Assembly: GCA_964604015.1 (NCBI GenBank)
Contig: CAZRXF010000012.1
Coordinates: 124,001-188,000 of the forward strand
DNA from: CANNBR01 sp964604015
GTDB lineage: Bacteria > Babelota > Babeliae > Babelales > CAIQNR01
Length of the DNA: 64,000 nt
Direction: 5' to 3'
Part shown: positions 34,404 to 43,375 of the stretch, piece by piece
Layout of the letters: each line of letters starts with the position of its first letter
How positions within the stretch are numbered: the first letter of the stretch is position 1
The notes under the pieces: generated by a model
Database searches by the model: none
Told to the model about the DNA's origin: nothing
Seen by the model: only the letters and a program-made list of their open reading frames with translations
Program-made: the position numbers and the translations under genes

Positions 34404-35360
34404 ATGAAGAGGGGATTGTTTTTATTGGTAGGGATGTTGGCATTTCTTGTGATATCCGTGAGTGCCTACGTGTCTGAGTATGCATCTACAGCGGTGTGTT
34501 CATCGTGTGGGACAGTACTTATGGGCGCTCAGTTATTGAGTGCTGTGCGATCAAGCAGTGGAGGAAAATTGTTTTGTACTGCATGTATGAAACGCATGAA
34601 GGGAAGGAAGGAAGGAACTGCCACATCGCCACAGTCAGCTCAGAAGGGAGGATCTCCGGTAACTTTCATTTTTTCCGATGGTGCATTTTCTCCAGCATCA
34701 CCACGGCCTCTATCGCCCGCTCCAGCTCCATCACCTGTTTCTCCTCTGATGGTTCCTGCATACCGAAGGGATGCGGCACGGGGACTTCCTACTCAACGAA
34801 GCGCCTCAGCTCCTCTTGCAGATCGCCCAATAACAGCTGAAAATGCGGCTGTTTTAGGGGCGTTTTTGGCAGCAAGGCGTAAAGAGAAAGATCCAAATGC
34901 TTTTAGTGAAAGAGATGTATTTATATCTGAGCCAACTACTACGAAAGACTTCAATATGATTGCCTTATTCGAGCTTCTTTACGCAAAACGAGTGCCTGCT
35001 ACTGCATCGAGCAAGCAAGAGTATAGCTGTGAGTTCCATTATGGAACGCGGATAGTTGATTTCACTGCTCCCGATGGAAAGCATTCGTCATTTGAGATGT
35101 CGAAAAAGAGAGTCCCTTTCGTGTGGAAACAAGTAGGAGGGAGCGTGTTGTTGTATACAAATGAAGATGGAATAACGGTGCGGGACCTTGAAACAAACTA
35201 TGTACACCATTTTCCTTTGGATGTGATGCCGTACGGAGCCTTGAAAACGCTGGGGTCAGAATTAGGAATTACCCGTGTTGAGTCGCTTCCTGCCTATGAA
35301 GAAGCAAGGAGAGCTTACGAGGCAGCATTAGCTGAACTTCCTTCTCCAAGTTTTAAATAA
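34404..35360 (+). CDS. Exported zinc-ribbon protein, paralogue 3 of 3
   Basis: 318 residues. Signal peptide about 1-21, zinc ribbon Cys32, Cys35, Cys58, Cys61, a Pro/Ser/Ala-rich linker about 75-150, and the shared beta unit (SVLLYTNEDGITVRDLETN...HHFP) at about 245-285. It follows paralogue 2 by 17 bases with AGGGGGAG upstream, so the pair is co-transcribed. The shortest copy, with a single beta unit. Confidence 0.82.
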   Translation: MKRGLFLLVGMLAFLVISVSAYVSEYASTAVCSSCGTVLMGAQLLSAVRSSSGGKLFCTACMKRMKGRKEGTATSPQSAQKGGSPVTFIFSDGAFSPASPRPLSPAPAPSPVSPLMVPAYRRDAARGLPTQRSASAPLADRPITAENAAVLGAFLAARRKEKDPNAFSERDVFISEPTTTKDFNMIALFELLYAKRVPATASSKQEYSCEFHYGTRIVDFTAPDGKHSSFEMSKKRVPFVWKQVGGSVLLYTNEDGITVRDLETNYVHHFPLDVMPYGALKTLGSELGITRVESLPAYEEARRAYEAALAELPSPSFK

Positions 35361-35420
35361 GAGTTGTTATGTTTGCTTTCTACGTCTATTTTTTAAAACT
35401 TTAAACTGAGGAAAGTGCGC

Positions 35421-35924
35421 ATGACCTTACTATCCATTATTACCGGTACGCCATGGTGGGTGTGGGGTGTTTTTTACTATCTGCTTATGGTTGGTATATC
35501 GAGCCTTAAAACACGGCATGTTCCCTTACTCAGGCTCTTTATTGTGCCTGCGGTCTTTTCGTTTCTTGGGGTTTTGGGGATACATAAAAGTTATGGATTT
35601 AGCCCTCTGACTTTGACCTGTTGGATAGCGGGGATTGCAATTGGGATAGTGCTTGGATGGATCTTTGTAAGAAGAAGTGGGGTCAAGGTAATTTGTCATA
35701 AACGGTGTCTGCTCTCTATTCCTGGAAGCCGTTCCACTTTAATCATTCTCTTGGGCTTCTTTTTCGTGAAGTATGCCCGAGGTATGACATTTGCTTTGCA
35801 TCCAGAACTCAGGTTTATCCCAACGATTATGATTATTGATCTCGTGGTTATGGGATTTTTTCTTGGCTTCTTGGTTGGCAGACTCGCCTTTTACGTTCGA
35901 GAAATTACACGGCCTCAAATCTAA
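35421..35924 (+). CDS. Small membrane protein (DUF6622-like)
   Basis: 167 residues with about five hydrophobic helices. Start at ATG 35421 (GAGGA 9 bases upstream) rather than the GTG at 35415. The opening ITGTPWWVWGVFYYLLMVG with RHVPLLRLFIVPAVF matches, as I recall it, the DUF6622 family of small membrane proteins of unknown function. No operon partner is obvious. Confidence 0.8.
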   Translation: MTLLSIITGTPWWVWGVFYYLLMVGISSLKTRHVPLLRLFIVPAVFSFLGVLGIHKSYGFSPLTLTCWIAGIAIGIVLGWIFVRRSGVKVICHKRCLLSIPGSRSTLIILLGFFFVKYARGMTFALHPELRFIPTIMIIDLVVMGFFLGFLVGRLAFYVREITRPQI

Positions 35925-36036
35925 TCTAATTTTTAATTCTCGCACAGGGAGTTGTTTTTCCTAGTGAAAAAAAATGATTTTGCTATCCTACCCGGTAAAA
36001 TTAGACAGTTCATTTTAAAAAGACCAAAGGCAAAAA

Positions 36037-36699
36037 ATGACACTTTCCTATCTTATTGAGCTCATGACTCAACCGTATGGGGTGTGGGCTGTTCCTGCTC
36101 CCTTTTATGTGTGGGGAATTCTGCTATGCATGTTGAATGCAGTAGCAGCGACTATCAAAGAAATTGAATCACCACTGTGGCAGATACAGGTGTTGGCCTT
36201 TCCCGTGATGCTAACGGCGCTTTCTCTGGTGAGTGTGTTTTTTTATGGTTTGGTGTTTATTTCACCAGAAAATCTTTTTGTGTTGGGAATGTCATCACTT
36301 TCAGTGACGGTTGCCCTTGGGTTTTACAAGGTAAATCGATGGATTGGATATTTGCTTATGTCTGGACTTTCAGTAGTTCTTACGATTGCTGCGATTCAAG
36401 CATTGGGGCGTGATTTTAGTTTCCATGAGTGGACAATTTTTGCTGCAAACGGTCTTGAATTGATGTTCTGGTCTTCTATTTTTCGTAAAGATCTCAATGT
36501 AACGGAAGATCCACTTCTGATTCCTGGCAACGTAACGATGGCAGTTTTTTTAGTTGCGCTCTTTATTCAACTGCTTTTTTCAAAGGTTATGCCGTCAAAT
36601 GAGGCATTTCTTCCGGCAATTTTTATTGGTAGCTGTTTGTGCCGCTTATTCTTTGCACGCATGTACCAGGTTTTTAGGAAATTGTTCCCTCACGTATAA
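36037..36699 (+). CDS. Integral membrane protein of unknown function
   Basis: 220 residues with six or seven hydrophobic segments and no charged catalytic motif that I recognise. It lies 112 bases after the previous membrane-protein gene on the same strand. Composition and length support a real gene. Confidence 0.75.
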   Translation: MTLSYLIELMTQPYGVWAVPAPFYVWGILLCMLNAVAATIKEIESPLWQIQVLAFPVMLTALSLVSVFFYGLVFISPENLFVLGMSSLSVTVALGFYKVNRWIGYLLMSGLSVVLTIAAIQALGRDFSFHEWTIFAANGLELMFWSSIFRKDLNVTEDPLLIPGNVTMAVFLVALFIQLLFSKVMPSNEAFLPAIFIGSCLCRLFFARMYQVFRKLFPHV

Positions 36700-36708
36700 G
36701 CGTAGTGA

Positions 36709-37668
36709 TTAACGATCAAGTAATGGGTACTGTTTAAAGCCGACAAAAATACATTCCGGATGTGGGGTAATCCCGAACTCATCTTTCACTTTTTCTTGTA
36801 GCCGGCACGCAAGCTGTATCAGATCGGATGAAGTTGCGTTGTTTTTGTTCACTAGCATGTTTGCGTGTTGATACGAAACACACGCTCCACCCACTGTTTC
36901 TGTTCCTTTTACCCCTATCTTATCAAGATAGAATGCAACAAAGATGAGTTTTTTGTTGTTTGAAACAAGAGATACTTCATCATCATGAAAGTTTCTAAAA
37001 AAGCTGCCGCAGGTGTGTGAGGAAGGATAGCGTGAAGTTCTATGGCGAATGATTTCATATCGTCTGCCGCGAGCGTAGGCCGTTTCTGCTTCTGTTGCGC
37101 GTGCAAGTTTAAGCGTTACTGAAATGACAAAATGTTTTCCTTCGATCAGCGTTGACTGGTTGTACCCATACTTGAACCAGTCAAGATCAACATCAAAAAC
37201 GTGGTGTGTTGCAATGTCGATGACTTGGGCGCCTACTAAAAAATGACTGAAAAAGTGCTGAAAGTAGTGCAGGTTGATGTACGCGGCACCACCAAGCGTT
37301 CCGGGAATGCCGCTAAAAACTTCAAGGCCAGTAAGTTGGTTGTCCAAACTTTTTTCGATGCAGTCATTGATAGAAAGTCCGGCAGGAGCAGTAACGAGAG
37401 CGTGGGTAGCATCTGATCCTTTATGAATAATTAGTTCCCCTGAGCGTGGACGGATTACAAGCCCATCAAATCCTTCATCGCTGATAAGAACATTCGCTCC
37501 CTCGCCAAGCAAAAAGATTGCAAGGTTATGTTCTTTGGCAAATGAGAGAGCTTCCTGGAATTCAATAGGAGTTGCGGGTTCGCAGAAATATTTTGCGGAC
37601 CCGCCGGTTTGAAACCAGTTTTTATCTTTGAGAGAAACATTCGTTTGTATCGAGAGGGTGCTGCTCAT
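36709..37668 (-). CDS. murB: UDP-N-acetylmuramate dehydrogenase, divergent
   Basis: 319 residues. Reduces UDP-GlcNAc-enolpyruvate to UDP-MurNAc with FAD and NADPH. Recognised from the FAD-domain motif GEGANVLISDEGFDGLVI, SGIPGTLGGAA, the active-site serine region SCGSFFRN-like TCGSFFRNF (Ser222), QHANMLVN, and the C-terminal Glu305 in PHPECIFVGF. Two positions diverge: the usual MNAGAYG is INLHYFQ, and the active-site arginine of the YRxS motif (E. coli Arg159) is Asn170 in YNQS. It may be a variant subtype or weakened. Convergent with the membrane-protein gene. Confidence 0.9.
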   Translation of the reverse strand: MSSTLSIQTNVSLKDKNWFQTGGSAKYFCEPATPIEFQEALSFAKEHNLAIFLLGEGANVLISDEGFDGLVIRPRSGELIIHKGSDATHALVTAPAGLSINDCIEKSLDNQLTGLEVFSGIPGTLGGAAYINLHYFQHFFSHFLVGAQVIDIATHHVFDVDLDWFKYGYNQSTLIEGKHFVISVTLKLARATEAETAYARGRRYEIIRHRTSRYPSSHTCGSFFRNFHDDEVSLVSNNKKLIFVAFYLDKIGVKGTETVGGACVSYQHANMLVNKNNATSSDLIQLACRLQEKVKDEFGITPHPECIFVGFKQYPLLDR

Positions 37669-37698
37669 GGGACTACTCTTTCTTAATCAGCTGTCTAC

Positions 37699-38643
37699 TT
37701 ATTTGCCCTGCAAGGTATCATTTTTTTGTGCAAGAATTTCTTCAATGCGTGCAGCTTTTTTTCTGATAACAACCATTTCCGATTGCACTAAAGAAGCACA
37801 CTGAGCGCTGCATGATTCTTGAAACTTTTTCTTGCAATCAAGACAGGTCAAGAACTGTGCGTTACATTCGGCGTTCTTGCAATTTACGTAATGATCAGAA
37901 GCGTTCTTACAGAAGGTACAAGCACCAAGGACTGAGTCATTTACCTGATGAGAGATGCGGGCATCAAATACGTAGTTTGAACCTTTAAAAAAGCCATCGG
38001 GAAACTGTTCAATGTACCGATGGATGCCCCCCTGGATGTGCATCACTTTCTTTGCAACACCCTTCTTTTGTAGGTAAGCAGAAGCACGCTCGCATCGGAC
38101 GCCACCAGTACACACCATGAGCACTTCTTTTTCAGCAAATGTTTCAAGGTTATTATCAACGTATTCGGGGAACTCCCTGAAATACCGGGTATTGGGAGCG
38201 ATTGCTCCTTCAAAGGTACCGATGGTGGTTTCGTAATCATTGCGTGTATCGAGGATCACCAGATCTTTTGAGCGATTTTTCATAATTTCATGAGCTTCTC
38301 GTGGAGTGACATACGGAGCAGCCTCTGATGCTTTAAGCTCTGTTGGGTCGATTCCCATCACCACAATTTCACGTTTTACCATGGTTCGAAGGCGAGGGAA
38401 AAATTGTTCATCACCGGGAGATGTTTTAAAGTCGATACCGCCAAATAAGGGGTGAGCGTTCATTGTCTCGATGTACTCATTAATACTCTCATCAGATCCA
38501 CCAAGGGTTGCATTGATCCCTTCAGTTGCAAGAATAACCCGGCCGCGCAACCCCAATGAAGTGCAGAGAGATTTCTGCCACTTGGCAATGGCTTGAGGGT
38601 CTTGGACGTCTACGTATTTGTAAAAGAGGATTATTTTTCCCAT
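37699..38643 (-). CDS. trhO: tRNA uridine-34 hydroxylase, rhodanese family (TrhO/YceA)
   Basis: 314 residues. The N-terminal acylphosphatase-like domain (LGLRGRVILATEGINATLGG), the rhodanese domain about 120-225 with active-site CTGGVRCE, and a C-terminal Cys-rich region (CTFCKNA, CKNAECN, CLDCKKKF) match TrhO, which makes 5-hydroxyuridine at tRNA wobble positions using oxygen. Together with mnmG and tgt it is the third wobble-base modification gene in the window. Confidence 0.95.
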   Translation of the reverse strand: MGKIILFYKYVDVQDPQAIAKWQKSLCTSLGLRGRVILATEGINATLGGSDESINEYIETMNAHPLFGGIDFKTSPGDEQFFPRLRTMVKREIVVMGIDPTELKASEAAPYVTPREAHEIMKNRSKDLVILDTRNDYETTIGTFEGAIAPNTRYFREFPEYVDNNLETFAEKEVLMVCTGGVRCERASAYLQKKGVAKKVMHIQGGIHRYIEQFPDGFFKGSNYVFDARISHQVNDSVLGACTFCKNASDHYVNCKNAECNAQFLTCLDCKKKFQESCSAQCASLVQSEMVVIRKKAARIEEILAQKNDTLQGK

Positions 38644-38867
38644 GGGTATCCTTACACGTATCTTGTTGATTTGCGCTTGATCAGAGGTTGGCGTTCAGTT
38701 ATTAAAGAACTTTAAGTGTAGCATAGGGTATTAGCAAAAAACAGAGGGGTCAGAGCTGTCCAAAATAAGCTAAGAAAGGGGCAATCGTTGTGGGAAGATA
38801 GGCAAGATCCGTAACCTAGGCGATAGGGAAACGTTTTTATCACACCTGAACTGAGGGGGACAGGAAG

Positions 38868-39677
38868 ATGAAAAGAGGGATCGTTGTTGTACTTTTTTTA
38901 GGAAATTCAAATGGAGATCTTGAGGCAGCTGAAGGGAGAACCAGAAGTTCTGCCGTGGGTATGATGGCAAATATGCGGCTCGCACCACGTGCAAGAGCTC
39001 TACCGTCACCTGAAGAGGAGGTTGTGCTGCCTGTGCAACAATGGCCTGGTGCGAATCCCAAATCAAGTTTTTTGATTATGCAGGAAGAGGAAATAGAGGA
39101 TGAAGTTACCCAGCAAGATGTGAGACGAGCAAGAAAAGAGTGTCGTTCTCCTTGGAATCCTCGTATTGCCTACCAAGACGGTGGCAGGACAATGCTTCTG
39201 ACGTTCTTTCCCCCCGGTGACCGTCCACGAAGGTACGTGGTTGAACTTAACGAAGGAGTTTTTTCTGGGGAAAATTTCACTGTTGATATGACACAGCAAG
39301 CAATTCGCTCTGGTTTTCAGGTAGGAGAACGTGGTCTTAATCCAATCGTTGCCAATACATCGACCACCCTTGAACAAAAACAAGATCTTGTGAGGGACCT
39401 TGATCGAGGAGCTCGCTTGGTGCAAAAAAATGCTGAAGAAAGATGTGGTCGCCATGCAAAAAATGTTCGCCTCTACCGTACATCATTTCCTCTAGAAGAA
39501 AGAGGAGAGATAGTATTTTTTTGTTGTCGTGCTCTTGTTAATGGTCGACCGGTGACGTTTATAGCTGAATTGGCCAACCTAGACGATATTGATTCCTGGT
39601 TAGTAGGTTGTGGAAAGGGAAGTGAGGAAGGAGTTGCCGACCGGTTTATTGCGTCGGTGACACTTGAGCGTCCCTAG
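38868..39677 (+). CDS. Hypothetical protein, possibly exported
   Basis: 269 residues. The first 12 residues are hydrophobic (MKRGIVVVLFLG) but the stretch is shorter than a normal signal peptide; cleavage near LEAAEG is possible. The body is mixed alpha/beta with RARKECRSPWNPR and RYVVELNEGVF, and several cysteines late in the protein (FFCCRALVNG). GGGGGACAGGAAG precedes the ATG. No family recognised. Confidence 0.72.
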   Translation: MKRGIVVVLFLGNSNGDLEAAEGRTRSSAVGMMANMRLAPRARALPSPEEEVVLPVQQWPGANPKSSFLIMQEEEIEDEVTQQDVRRARKECRSPWNPRIAYQDGGRTMLLTFFPPGDRPRRYVVELNEGVFSGENFTVDMTQQAIRSGFQVGERGLNPIVANTSTTLEQKQDLVRDLDRGARLVQKNAEERCGRHAKNVRLYRTSFPLEERGEIVFFCCRALVNGRPVTFIAELANLDDIDSWLVGCGKGSEEGVADRFIASVTLERP

Positions 39678-39768
39678 CAACGGTAAAATATGCGTAGTAT
39701 TGAAGCATTATTAGTTAAGCTAGGTCTTCTCTAGTTGGTTCCACGTAAGTGGCTATAAGGCGTGTGAT

Positions 39769-39797
39769 TTGCGCATACTGAGGTTTTAGCCTATTCT
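39769..39797 (+). promoter_or_regulatory. Promoter of pheT-lspA-comF
   Basis: TTGCGC, 17 bases, TATTCT, about 40 bases before the pheT ATG. Confidence 0.55.
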
Positions 39798-39835
39798 AAA
39801 ATCGTTAAAGTAGGTTCTAGAAGAGGATTTTGCCG

Positions 39836-42217
39836 ATGAAGCTTTCGTTGCGTTGGGTGTGTGATCATCTTGCCATTGATTGGAAAAAAATTGACGTTAC
39901 GGCCTTGGTTGCGTGGTTCAACACGACCGTTGCTGAGATAGAACATGTTGAGCAGGTGACCACTGATTTTTCTCTCTTTACGATGGGGCAAGTAATACAG
40001 ATCTATCCTGAAACTGTTGAACTTTTCTTGCCTGAAACGAAAGAAACTATCCAACTTCCTGCCCGTTCTGATGCAGCAGTGGAAGGGTACTACCTTCTTA
40101 AAAAAGATGGATTTGCTCGTGTCTGGGCACGCCCAACAGATTTTGGCGTAGAAAAAGATGCATTGCTTCCTCGTTTTTCCCTAACCAAAAAAGATGCAGC
40201 AGGTGCATGGAAAAAAGAATGCGAAGCGACCGATTATATCCTTGATATTGATAACAAGTCGATTACGCATCGTCCTGATCTTTGGAGTCATCGCGGATTT
40301 GCACGAGAAGTTGCTTCATTTTTAAAGACTACCCTTCGTCCTGAAAAACAGTTTCTTGCAGCTGTTCCTGTCAAGGATGGCAAAGATTCATTTAAAGCTA
40401 CGAAACAAATTCCTGTTTCCATCTCTATAAAAACACCAGCGTGTAAACGCTTTGCAGCGCTCTACTTTGATGAGTTGGCTTACACTCCTTCTGCTTTGTG
40501 GATGGGATTTCGTTTGATGCGTGTGGGACAACGTCCGATAGATTACGTTGTTGATGCAACAAATTACGTCATGTTTGATATTGGTCAGCCATTGCATGCA
40601 TTTGATGCTGATACTTTTGCTACGGAAACATTCGGCCCTCGCATGGCGCATAATGGTGAGCAATTGGCATTGCTGAGTGGATACAACCTTACGCTTCAAC
40701 CAACCGATATGGTGATTGCAGATCATGACAAAGCGTTGGCGCTTGCAGGAATAAAGGGCGGTGTTGCTTCGTCAGTCACACAACAAACACGCTCTGTACT
40801 TCTTGAATCAGCAACCTTTGATGGAGGAACGGTTCGTCTTGCTTCTGCATTTCATAAAGTTCGAACTGAGGCTTCTGCGCGTTTTGAGAAAGAACTTGAT
40901 CCATTTCAAAACGTGGCTGGTATTACGCGGTTGGTAAAACTTCTTCAGGAGCAGAATGTGCTCTTTCATCATGCACCATTTGTGGTATCACTTGGTTCTT
41001 TGCCACAACCAACGGTCATAAAAATTTCTCAATCGTACATCGAAGAGCGTCTCGGGATTCAGATTAAAAAATCGGTCGTTAAAAAGCTGCTCGAAGGAAT
41101 CGGTTTTGCAGTTAAAGAGCGCAAGCTTACTGATGACACTGCATTTACCATCACGGTGCCTTCGTATCGCGCTACAAAGGATGTAAAGCAGCCAGAGGAT
41201 ATTGTGGAAGAAGTAGGACGGCTGATTGGTTATACTACCATCCCAGAACAACTTCCTGTCTTTGAAAAACTTCCGCTTGCTTTGCGACTTCGCCCTGGTG
41301 TGCGTCTTGAGCATCCTCCGGTTGCAGATTGGTCTGACCGTTTAGCGCGTATAAAAAACTTTCTCGCCTTTACTGCTCGCATGAAAGAAGTACAAACGTA
41401 TGCCTTTTTGGATAACGACTTTGTAAAGAAAATGGGATGGATGGTACAACATCCAGTGAACCTTGCAAACCCGATTGCAGAACAACGCACTACCCTTGTT
41501 GATTCGTTGCTGCTGCCGTTGCTGCAGGCAGTGAGTGAAAATAGTGCAAACCATGAGCAGTTGGCGTTTTTTGAATGGGATCGCATCTGGGGAACTTCAA
41601 TGACGGGTAATAAAACTCATGTGCTTGAACGATCCTCGTTAGCTGGTGTGTTTTACCAGCGGAAAGGGGACGTTGATTTCTACCGCACGAAAGACCTTTT
41701 ACAAGACCTTTTTGCACTTCTTGCGTTGCCTGTTTCCTGGAAAAATTGTGCACATCGTCCTCAGTGGGCGCATCGTTATCAAGTGGCTGATATTGTTTGC
41801 AATGGCAAAGTCATAGGAACTGCCGGAAAGGTCAGTTCAGTGATGATGGCAAAGCTTGGTGGTGGAGATGCGTTTGGATTTGAATTGGATGGCAATGCAT
41901 TGCTCGCTTACGAACCTGCACATGCACAGATTCTTCCTCCGGCAAAATATCAAGGCAGTTTCTTAGACATCAGCATGATGGTGCCAGTAGGAACAAAAGT
42001 TGAACTTCTTGAGCAACTGATCAGCCATGCTGATACCCGTATCGTGCAGGTACAACTGCAGGATGTGTTCCAAAAGCCTGAATGGCTGACAGAAAAATCG
42101 GTGACGTTCCGTTTCTTTGTGCAAGATCCTCGTGAGACTGTGTCAAAAGAGCTGTTAGAAACAGTTTCTGCGGCGGTTAAAAAGTCGGTAGCAAGTGCAG
42201 GAGCAGTGGTACGATGA
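39836..42217 (+). CDS. pheT: Phenylalanine-tRNA ligase beta subunit
   Basis: 793 residues from ATG 39836 (GAGGA upstream; the TTG at 39830 is a poorer start). Charges tRNA-Phe with the alpha subunit, whose gene pheS is not in this window, so the usual pheST pair is split. Domains in order: N-terminal MKLSLRWVCDHL, tRNA-binding OB fold, B3/B4 editing domain (QRPIDYVVDATNYVMFDIGQ, HAFDAD), B5 domain, and the C-terminal FDX-ACB anticodon-binding domain (YQGSFLDISMMVP to the end). Its stop overlaps lspA (ATGA). Confidence 0.96.
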   Translation: MKLSLRWVCDHLAIDWKKIDVTALVAWFNTTVAEIEHVEQVTTDFSLFTMGQVIQIYPETVELFLPETKETIQLPARSDAAVEGYYLLKKDGFARVWARPTDFGVEKDALLPRFSLTKKDAAGAWKKECEATDYILDIDNKSITHRPDLWSHRGFAREVASFLKTTLRPEKQFLAAVPVKDGKDSFKATKQIPVSISIKTPACKRFAALYFDELAYTPSALWMGFRLMRVGQRPIDYVVDATNYVMFDIGQPLHAFDADTFATETFGPRMAHNGEQLALLSGYNLTLQPTDMVIADHDKALALAGIKGGVASSVTQQTRSVLLESATFDGGTVRLASAFHKVRTEASARFEKELDPFQNVAGITRLVKLLQEQNVLFHHAPFVVSLGSLPQPTVIKISQSYIEERLGIQIKKSVVKKLLEGIGFAVKERKLTDDTAFTITVPSYRATKDVKQPEDIVEEVGRLIGYTTIPEQLPVFEKLPLALRLRPGVRLEHPPVADWSDRLARIKNFLAFTARMKEVQTYAFLDNDFVKKMGWMVQHPVNLANPIAEQRTTLVDSLLLPLLQAVSENSANHEQLAFFEWDRIWGTSMTGNKTHVLERSSLAGVFYQRKGDVDFYRTKDLLQDLFALLALPVSWKNCAHRPQWAHRYQVADIVCNGKVIGTAGKVSSVMMAKLGGGDAFGFELDGNALLAYEPAHAQILPPAKYQGSFLDISMMVPVGTKVELLEQLISHADTRIVQVQLQDVFQKPEWLTEKSVTFRFFVQDPRETVSKELLETVSAAVKKSVASAGAVVR

Positions 42218-42714
42218 ACTTTTTACGCCATCTTACGTCTTACTGTGTTTCCTTCCACGTGCAGCTGTGGAATTTGTTCGTTGTGGACTACTTGTCAAAA
42301 CGATGGGCGGTACAATCCCTTACTGAACCATGGGCCATTACCCCCTTTCTTTCTTTTGAATTGAGTATCAATCGAGGGATTTCATGGGGGCTGTTTTCAA
42401 GTACCAATCCCTACATTTTCTGGGGAGTTACAGTAGCAGTTGGCCTCTTTCTTGCTGCGTTTGCGTGGTATGCGTCTCAAGATCGAGAGAAGGGTATCTG
42501 CAGTTTTGCCCAAATGCTGGTAGTAGTGGGGGGAACGGGAAACCTTTTTGATCGCGTGTTCTATGGTGGGGTAGTTGATTTTATTCATGTTCATTACGAT
42601 GCGTGGTCGTTCCCGAGTTTTAATAGTGCTGATATCTGCATAGTGGTTGGCGTTTTTTTGATGGTTGTTCAATTGTTTTTGAAAAAAAATGCGCATGATC
42701 AGCCACTCAGTTAA
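42214..42714 (+). CDS. lspA: Lipoprotein signal peptidase (signal peptidase II)
   Basis: 166 residues with four hydrophobic helices. Cleaves diacylated prolipoproteins before the lipobox cysteine. Catalytic aspartates lie in GNLFDRVFYGGVVDFIH and FNSADICIVVG; NRGISWGLF is the conserved third motif. ATG overlaps the pheT stop. Partner of lgt at 18209. Confidence 0.96.
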   Translation: MNFLRHLTSYCVSFHVQLWNLFVVDYLSKRWAVQSLTEPWAITPFLSFELSINRGISWGLFSSTNPYIFWGVTVAVGLFLAAFAWYASQDREKGICSFAQMLVVVGGTGNLFDRVFYGGVVDFIHVHYDAWSFPSFNSADICIVVGVFLMVVQLFLKKNAHDQPLS

Positions 42715-43375
42715 ACAGTTTCTGGCAGTTGGTGTTTCTCATATTAAACGACTGGTTGCTCCACCTTTTTGTGCCTATTGCAAACAGTTCTTGCAGGCTG
42801 ATGAGGTGTTATGTGAGCGATGCCTTGCTCGTATTCGGCCAGTTGTTTCTATGCCGTTTCGTATTACCAAAAAAAAAGAACTACGTGTCCATGCGATCAG
42901 TGATTATGAGTATCCGCTTCGTTCTCTCATTCAGCAAAAACAGTACGGCAATCGTAACGCAGCACGTCAATTAGGTAGATTATTGTGGGAGCATGCACCG
43001 CTCGAACATGTTCCATTTGATATTATTGTTCCCATTCCGTTGCATTGGACCCGCTACGCCTGGCGTTGGTTCAATCAATCAGAAGAAATGGCGCGTGTTA
43101 TCAGCAGATACAGCAATAAACCGGTAGTGAACCTTCTTGAACGTTCAAAAAAGACGCTTCTCCAGGCTGGTCTTTCACGTGAAAAACGATCACACAATGT
43201 TCGTCATGTATTTACGCTCTCTCAAAATGCACACCGGTATGAACGAGCACGAATATTATTTGTTGATGATGTGATGACGACTGGGGCAACGCTGTATGCT
43301 GCCTGTAAGGCACTACGGCCTTTAAAACCTACACTCTGTTCGGCAGTCGTTGCATGTCGCGTGATACAATCGTAA
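42689..43375 (+). CDS. comF: ComF-family phosphoribosyltransferase-like protein
   Basis: 228 residues. N-terminal zinc ribbon (CAYCKQFLQADEVLCERC), then a phosphoribosyltransferase fold with DIIVPIPLHWTRYAWRWFNQSEEMA split across a short gap and the PRPP loop ILFVDDVMTTGAT. ComF proteins act in DNA uptake in naturally competent bacteria. Begins 26 bases inside lspA, so it depends on coupling. A reduced ComEC-like gene is at 6879. Its end overlaps the convergent next gene by 47 bases. Confidence 0.92.
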   Translation: MRMISHSVKQFLAVGVSHIKRLVAPPFCAYCKQFLQADEVLCERCLARIRPVVSMPFRITKKKELRVHAISDYEYPLRSLIQQKQYGNRNAARQLGRLLWEHAPLEHVPFDIIVPIPLHWTRYAWRWFNQSEEMARVISRYSNKPVVNLLERSKKTLLQAGLSREKRSHNVRHVFTLSQNAHRYERARILFVDDVMTTGATLYAACKALRPLKPTLCSAVVACRVIQS

